A DNA stretch of 64,000 nt, from the NCBI GenBank assembly GCA_016714785.1, contig JADKCC010000013.1:1-64000 (forward strand). The letters run 5' to 3'. Positions 59,126 through 64,000 of this stretch are shown one piece after another. The DNA comes from Saprospiraceae bacterium. GTDB lineage: Bacteria > Bacteroidota > Bacteroidia > Chitinophagales > Saprospiraceae. A program made the translations under genes and the position numbers. A model generated the notes under the pieces. That model saw only the letters and a program-made list of their open reading frames with translations, was not told the DNA's origin and did no database searches. Position 1 is the first letter of the stretch. Every line of letters begins with the position of its first letter.

Positions 59126-60076
59126 TTACTTCTCTATTTTTTCTGGCGCTTTAATAATATAACAATCATCACAATCACCTTTATAAAAGTCGATTACTCC
59201 TTGACTCTTTAAAGATATTAGCACATCTTGTAAAGGTTGATTCAAATCAATTTTTACAGTTTGATCTTTGTTATATTTGAATTTTTTGTCAAGTTTTATT
59301 TTATCATTATGCAGTTTTTTGAAAAAATTCTTCAAAACAGAATCTAGTTTATAAACAGAACTTTTAACTTCTTTCTTCTCTTCCACTTGTACTTTGGTCA
59401 TTTGAGTCACCTTTGGTGATTTTACAACCACAATATCCTCCTTTTCTTCTACTTCTACCTTTACCTCATTTAGATTGGCAAATTCTCCATTCTGAAAAGT
59501 ATATTTATCACCTTTGGATAGTGTTATACCCTTATTAGATTCTGCATGTGTTACTTTGACGACTCCTTTAAAGATGTTGAAGACATAGGAGCTACCGTCT
59601 TCTTCCAAGCTAAAAGAAGTACCTATAACATCTACCATTAACTCTCCGAAATAAACTCTAAACGGCAAAATACTTCTAGTTACGTCAAAACTAGCATTAC
59701 CATCTAATATAACTTTTCTCTCCTTCTCCCCATTAAAAGATAATGGGTAGTCGACATTTGATCCATTTTTTGCTGTAATAACTGTGCCGTCTATCAGTTT
59801 TATTATAGCTTGTTCATCAGTAACTGTTACGCTTTCTCTTGTTTTTGGTTCAGGCCTTAAAGCAATTAAAAATACTAGGACTACAATCATCACTGCTGCT
59901 AAAGACCCAAAAAACTTGAATATAGGACGTATAGTAGTAGTTGCTTTTGGAACTACAAAATCATTATTCTCTTTTTCCAAAATATGCATAAATTGATCCC
60001 ATTCAGAATCAATGTCAAAATTCTTGAAATCTTTTATTTCATGACTTTGCTTAATTATGGAATCAAATTTGTTCAA
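59126..60076 (-). CDS. FecR-family anti-sigma factor
   Basis: 316 aa. Cytoplasmic N-terminus, one membrane helix (FFGSLAAVMIVVLVFLIAL, near residues 54-72), then the FecR domain (VTDEQAIIKLIDGTVITAKNGSNVDYPL...ERKVILDGNASFDVTR...FRVYFGELMVDVIGTSFSL) and a C-terminal DUF4974-like part. It would hold the ECF sigma factor encoded 51 nt upstream and release it when a receptor signals. No TonB receptor lies beside it, so the partner must be elsewhere. Confidence 0.9.
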   Translation of the reverse strand: MNKFDSIIKQSHEIKDFKNFDIDSEWDQFMHILEKENNDFVVPKATTTIRPIFKFFGSLAAVMIVVLVFLIALRPEPKTRESVTVTDEQAIIKLIDGTVITAKNGSNVDYPLSFNGEKERKVILDGNASFDVTRSILPFRVYFGELMVDVIGTSFSLEEDGSSYVFNIFKGVVKVTHAESNKGITLSKGDKYTFQNGEFANLNEVKVEVEEKEDIVVVKSPKVTQMTKVQVEEKKEVKSSVYKLDSVLKNFFKKLHNDKIKLDKKFKYNKDQTVKIDLNQPLQDVLISLKSQGVIDFYKGDCDDCYIIKAPEKIEK

Positions 60077-60127
60077 TTACTACTTCTTTTAATATTAGAC
60101 GTTAAATATATGTAAATACCCACATTT

Positions 60128-60655
60128 TTAATCAAAAAAATATGGATGATTTTTTAATTCGCTCCTTAAGAGTATAGAGACTCTAGCAATATTATCCTCT
60201 ACACTACGTTTTGAAATATTCAAATAACTAGCTATCTCTTCGTAAGTCAAGCCTTCAAATTTGTTTAGTTCAAATATCTCCTTTGATTTAGGTTTTACAG
60301 ATTTCAATACTTTTTCTATCGTATGCCTGACAATAAATGGATCCAATTGGTCAGACTCAACATCTGGCAAATTTTCCAATATTGTAGGATTTATCTCAAC
60401 ATTTTGTTGATAATGTTTATTTTTACGAATAAAATCTATCATACTATTTTTGGTAGTTTGATATAAGTAAGACTTCACGGAAGTTTTTATCTCTATATCA
60501 TCTCTATGTCTCCAAATATTTAAAAATGAAGTCTGGACAACTTCTCTGCTATTTTCATAATTATTCAAAAAAGTATTGATAAAATTGACTAAAGGTACAA
60601 AATACTCTTTAAAAACGGCTTCATAATCTGTCAATTTTACAAAAGGCTTATTCAT
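60128..60655 (-). CDS. ECF-type RNA polymerase sigma factor
   Basis: 175 aa from ATG 60655; a TTG one codon upstream is not needed. Region 2 is FVPLVNFINTFLNNYENSREVVQTSFLNIWRHRDDI...SYLYQTTKNSMIDFIRK. Region 4 is FELNKFEGLTYEEIASYLNISKRSVEDNIARVSILLR, a helix-turn-helix for the -35 region. It is typical of Bacteroidota sigma factors paired with FecR, and the FecR gene is directly downstream. Confidence 0.93.
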   Translation of the reverse strand: MNKPFVKLTDYEAVFKEYFVPLVNFINTFLNNYENSREVVQTSFLNIWRHRDDIEIKTSVKSYLYQTTKNSMIDFIRKNKHYQQNVEINPTILENLPDVESDQLDPFIVRHTIEKVLKSVKPKSKEIFELNKFEGLTYEEIASYLNISKRSVEDNIARVSILLRSELKNHPYFFD

Positions 60656-60765
60656 CAAAATGAAATAATAATTTTTGGAAAGACAAAATTAATTGATTTT
60701 AACATACAATGTATTTATATTTTCTTGAAAATTAAATAAACATGGAGACATTACACATTCTCAAC

Positions 60766-63700
60766 CTAATCCAAGCTTACTCTATTTTCTTCATTAAGAT
60801 AGTCGTCCAATCTCATCAGAGGAATAGAAACGAAAAAATCCGTGCCATGCCCTACCCTTGTTTCAAAATATATCCTACCATTAAATGATTCTATCATATT
60901 GACTGAAATAGCCAACCCCAAACCGGTGCCGGAGCTTTTAGTTGTAAAATTTGGTGTAAATACTTTTTCTCTCATATCCTCTGGAATGCCTGTTCCATTG
61001 TCTGAAATCCTAATAATGGCGTCATTTTTATCACGTTTTAATTCTATTTCTATTTGCCCTCGCCTATTTTCAGGAATAGCTTGAATGGCATTTTTTAAAA
61101 GATTATTGAGTATGCGCACCAAGTGATTTCTATCTGCAAATACATAAAGATCATCTATTGGTTCTATCATATTTATATCCATATCATCTCTCTTTCTAAA
61201 TAAATCATGGATGGTTTCCACAATTTCATTGAGTGCTATCTTTTCATTGGTAGCCTGAGGCATGGATGCAAAATTTGAAAATTCATTAGCAATTTGACTA
61301 AGATTATCTATCTGTTCTATCAAAGTAGATGATATCCTTGGTATCAATTCTTGCGCTTTTTCAGGGTGATCTTTTGCAGCTCGATCAAGATACTGGATGC
61401 TAAGTTTCATTGGTGTAAGTGGATTCTTTATCTCATGTGCTACTTGTTTTGCCATCTCACGCCAGGCCATATCTCTCTCCGTTTTGGCCAATAATCCAGC
61501 ACTGCGCTCGAGCTCATGAGTTAGATTATTGTAATCATGTATAAGTGTGCCTATCTCATCGTTCGACTTCCACTCCAATCGCTCGTTCGACTTTCCAAGT
61601 TTAAATTTCTTTAACTTTTCAGCCAAAATTGTCAATGGTTGGGTTATCGAATTGGCAATAGTAATAGCTAAAGCCCCAGCAATCAAAAACAAAAAGATAT
61701 ACGCATTTAATATAGTGCTTAAAAAATCTAAGATGTTGCCAGATGAATTATTGTAAGCACTGTGATCTATTCCTATATAAGCAAATGCTTTTGCCTGATT
61801 CAAAAATAATGGTACGTATTCTCTATTTACTGTTAACTCATGTCTTGGACCATCACTATTCCTATCTGAATGCAAACTGAATATATCAAACGGTATGCGC
61901 ATAGGTACTTCCCTAGATGAAGTAGTACTAATCAAATTGCCAAATGAATCGTACAAACTTAGATCCTTATCATGGATAAAGGATAATTCTTTCAGTTTAC
62001 TGTTGAGAAAAGTCAATGCGTACTCATCATCTACTAGATTTTGTATATCAGACCTTATATTATTACTAATACTTGATGTTTCTTCTTTATGTTTGATGGT
62101 TTGATTGGCTTCTATAAGATTTTTAAAATACAAACCAGTTATAGCGCCGATGATAAGAAATGTTACCAAAATCAGTAAAATAATAGAAAGTTGAATTTTT
62201 GTTTTTAATGAAGACCGTGCGCCAAACTTCAATGATAAATTGTTAGGTAAGAAATCAAATTTTGTATTGATCAAAGAGAGTAATAGTAATAATATTCCAC
62301 TCAAGGTAAATATAAATGAAAAAAGTGAAATAGGTTTGATCAATCCTGACACTTTTTTCCAAGATATTATTTTATACTGATCAGATGGTTTTGATATTAC
62401 AAAAGAGTAGCCACTAAGGAGTATATTTGCATCAATGTTCAAAAGTTGACTTAAATCTGGAGAAGCTTGATTATTATCATACTTCTCTATAAGTTTTCCT
62501 TTACTAAAAACGGAAAATCCATACTTCTGCTGCCATAAGGTAACGTTTTTATTTGCAGATCTGTGTTGGTAAATGATAAAAACATACCAAGATGCATTAG
62601 ATGATGTTCTTAATATTTCTAATCTTGTGATATATTTATCTTCAAAAGGATTGTGATAAACTTGCCTTCCTACTTGTCGAGCATTGATAAATGATTGATT
62701 AAGTTTATAATAATCTGCAAAATGATTGTTGAAAAGAGTAGCACCAGTATTACGATCAAAAAGTTCGATGAACACATCATAATTTTCATTGGATGCTGGC
62801 AAATTATTAAACATAAACTCATACAAGTCTTTCATATCTAGTTTGGAAGTGGCTTCCAAAGATGCTATTTTGTTGAAAACATCACGCTGTATTAATGAAT
62901 CTTGCAATGTTACCATATCTTGGACTACCTTATCATCTGATTCTGCATAATAGTGGTCCAAAAAAACAGTACGTTCAAAAACATCTTTTTTGATACCAAA
63001 ATAAAATAAAATCACTGCTAGATATCCTGAAAACATGATCAGCCACCAAATAAGGTAGGTAATCTTTTTGTCCCGACTTTCGATATAAGCATCCAAAATC
63101 AATGTGTAAGACAAAATGAAGATTAAAAAAATCCAAATTGGCACATTCAAATGACAAATCGTAGTCAATATCCCCAACCCAATCACCCAGCCCACTGCAT
63201 TATATACCAACTTATTTAAGATTGGTTTGGACGATTGATTGACCAATTCATAAAAATTCTGCGTGCTTTGAAATATCAAAAACATGAGCATTATGAAGCA
63301 AATAATAAGCATAAAACTAAGCAAATTAAACTCCATCAATGACTCTATTTCTAAATTTATATCAGGGCTCATCACAAATCCTTCTATCAAATTGGCAGCA
63401 AATCCAAAAATCAAGAAAGTATATAGGCCAGCAACTGATGTCAAATAATATTGGACGTTTTCTTTTAGTTTAATCCTTTTGATGAAAATATTAATCACAT
63501 AAACCAACAGTCCAAGTATCCAAAGATTAATCAATAAATGTGCAATACTTTGTGTAACCCATGATGTAGGATTAAATGTTTTCGTAAGATTAAAACCACC
63601 AAAAAATGCCAGAAATATGGGAGCATAATGCACCAACTTGAATACTATAAAAACAATACCTAATAACCCAATGATAATGTTAGTGCGTTTTTTAGATTTA

Positions 63701-64000
63701 TATCGCATTTTGATCTCCTGAGTCAAGAGTACTGTAATCATTAAAAATACACTAAATAACACCCACCAAGCTAAAGGCTTAGCGTTTTGGTATTTAAATT
63801 CATTTTCAAAAAATACGCCAATCTTTTTATCAGCTATTTCTAAATGTTCGTCATGAGTTTCTTTGGTTAGAGATATATTTTGATCATGTATTTTTTTATT
63901 ATATAATTGCAAATTAAAACTAATAAACCCTTGATAGTTTCCTTTATGTATTACAGCTAATTTATAATCAAAATACTGTTCTGCTTGGTCAGATGATGCA
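60766..64000 (-). CDS. NtrY-like membrane histidine kinase (5' end outside window)
   Basis: The frame stays open to the right edge (upstream residues read ASSDQAEQYFDYKLAVIHKG), so the true start lies beyond 64000 and at least 1077 aa are encoded here. There are several membrane helices in two sets, with an exported sensor region between about 62200 and 63000 and a further one near 61760-62100. A HAMP segment precedes the kinase core. HisKA has AWREMAKQVAHEIKNPLTPMKLS (phospho-His). HATPase has NNLLKNAIQAI (N box), DNGTGIP (G1) and GTGLGLAIS (G2). The HEIKNPLTPMKLS form is typical of NtrY-like kinases. The response regulator is not in the window. Confidence 0.9.
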   Translation of the reverse strand, partial: ASSDQAEQYFDYKLAVIHKGNYQGFISFNLQLYNKKIHDQNISLTKETHDEHLEIADKKIGVFFENEFKYQNAKPLAWWVLFSVFLMITVLLTQEIKMRYKSKKRTNIIIGLLGIVFIVFKLVHYAPIFLAFFGGFNLTKTFNPTSWVTQSIAHLLINLWILGLLVYVINIFIKRIKLKENVQYYLTSVAGLYTFLIFGFAANLIEGFVMSPDINLEIESLMEFNLLSFMLIICFIMLMFLIFQSTQNFYELVNQSSKPILNKLVYNAVGWVIGLGILTTICHLNVPIWIFLIFILSYTLILDAYIESRDKKITYLIWWLIMFSGYLAVILFYFGIKKDVFERTVFLDHYYAESDDKVVQDMVTLQDSLIQRDVFNKIASLEATSKLDMKDLYEFMFNNLPASNENYDVFIELFDRNTGATLFNNHFADYYKLNQSFINARQVGRQVYHNPFEDKYITRLEILRTSSNASWYVFIIYQHRSANKNVTLWQQKYGFSVFSKGKLIEKYDNNQASPDLSQLLNIDANILLSGYSFVISKPSDQYKIISWKKVSGLIKPISLFSFIFTLSGILLLLLSLINTKFDFLPNNLSLKFGARSSLKTKIQLSIILLILVTFLIIGAITGLYFKNLIEANQTIKHKEETSSISNNIRSDIQNLVDDEYALTFLNSKLKELSFIHDKDLSLYDSFGNLISTTSSREVPMRIPFDIFSLHSDRNSDGPRHELTVNREYVPLFLNQAKAFAYIGIDHSAYNNSSGNILDFLSTILNAYIFLFLIAGALAITIANSITQPLTILAEKLKKFKLGKSNERLEWKSNDEIGTLIHDYNNLTHELERSAGLLAKTERDMAWREMAKQVAHEIKNPLTPMKLSIQYLDRAAKDHPEKAQELIPRISSTLIEQIDNLSQIANEFSNFASMPQATNEKIALNEIVETIHDLFRKRDDMDINMIEPIDDLYVFADRNHLVRILNNLLKNAIQAIPENRRGQIEIELKRDKNDAIIRISDNGTGIPEDMREKVFTPNFTTKSSGTGLGLAISVNMIESFNGRIYFETRVGHGTDFFVSIPLMRLDDYLNEENRVSLD

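Noticed and set aside
59126..60655. Sigma/FecR pair as part of a three-gene system with a TonB receptor
   Set aside because: The flanking genes are a helicase and a histidine kinase; no receptor is adjacent.

Overview
The window reads as a chromosomal segment of an AT-rich member of the Bacteroidota, most likely a Saprospiraceae-like lineage (taxonomy is inferred from gene content, not measured). The signs are TAnnTTTG-type -7 promoter elements, several with TTG/TTTG 18 nt upstream; a large CarboxypepD_reg-TonB receptor; an ECF sigma/FecR pair; DUF4292, DUF547 and DinB-type proteins; and a 16S-Ile-Ala-23S-5S rRNA operon.

Layout. 0-4.5 kb is a mobile-DNA graveyard. A decayed IS1182-family element (38-3511) is interrupted by a decayed IS1380-family element (83-1745). 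Two folded non-coding repeats and a broken GNAT acetyltransferase follow. 4.6-14.3 kb holds rbfA, a secreted M43 metalloprotease, and a redox run of DUF547 protein, lipoprotein MsrA, FAD oxidoreductase and membrane polyferredoxin. The last two of these are separated by inserted toxin-antitoxin-like genes (YefM/YoeB, then a small ORF, DUF4160 and DUF2442). 14.6-30 kb is mostly core: tRNA-Lys, an NfeD-like/flotillin pair, pyk, a TPR-DUF4292-EnvC operon, a TonB-dependent receptor, a DinB-like protein, a Fic protein with a striking operator, and a large FAD/Fe-S dehydrogenase.

30-34.6 kb is accessory and partly decayed: an ATPase-DUF234 pseudogene bracketed by duplicated hairpins, an LRR-Roc (Roco) GTPase pseudogene with a coupled 50-aa ORF, a zinc-ribbon membrane protein and a PIN-type toxin-antitoxin pair. 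34.7-44.3 kb is a lipid-linked glycan or surface-glycosylation locus: DPM1-like GT2, a 42-aa membrane protein, a PIG-V-like protein, two paralogous GT-C proteins, a frameshifted multi-pass protein and hldD. 44.7-45.3 kb carries rpmI-rplT.

45.6-53.5 kb holds the rRNA operon on the minus strand, with tandem promoters, flanked by IS4 and IS3 remnants, a MITE-like element carrying the IS1182 terminal repeat, and two arrays of about 11-bp phased repeats. 53.6-64 kb has a secreted GH65 enzyme, a beta-barrel/TPR/SPOR protein, a DEAD-box helicase, an ECF sigma/FecR pair, and an NtrY-like histidine kinase running off the right edge.

Frameshifts are concentrated in mobile, defence-like and toxin-antitoxin genes, while long core genes are open throughout. 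This looks like biological decay rather than poor sequence, except that a single shift in the 38.6-kb glycan gene could be either. No CRISPR array or complete prophage was seen.
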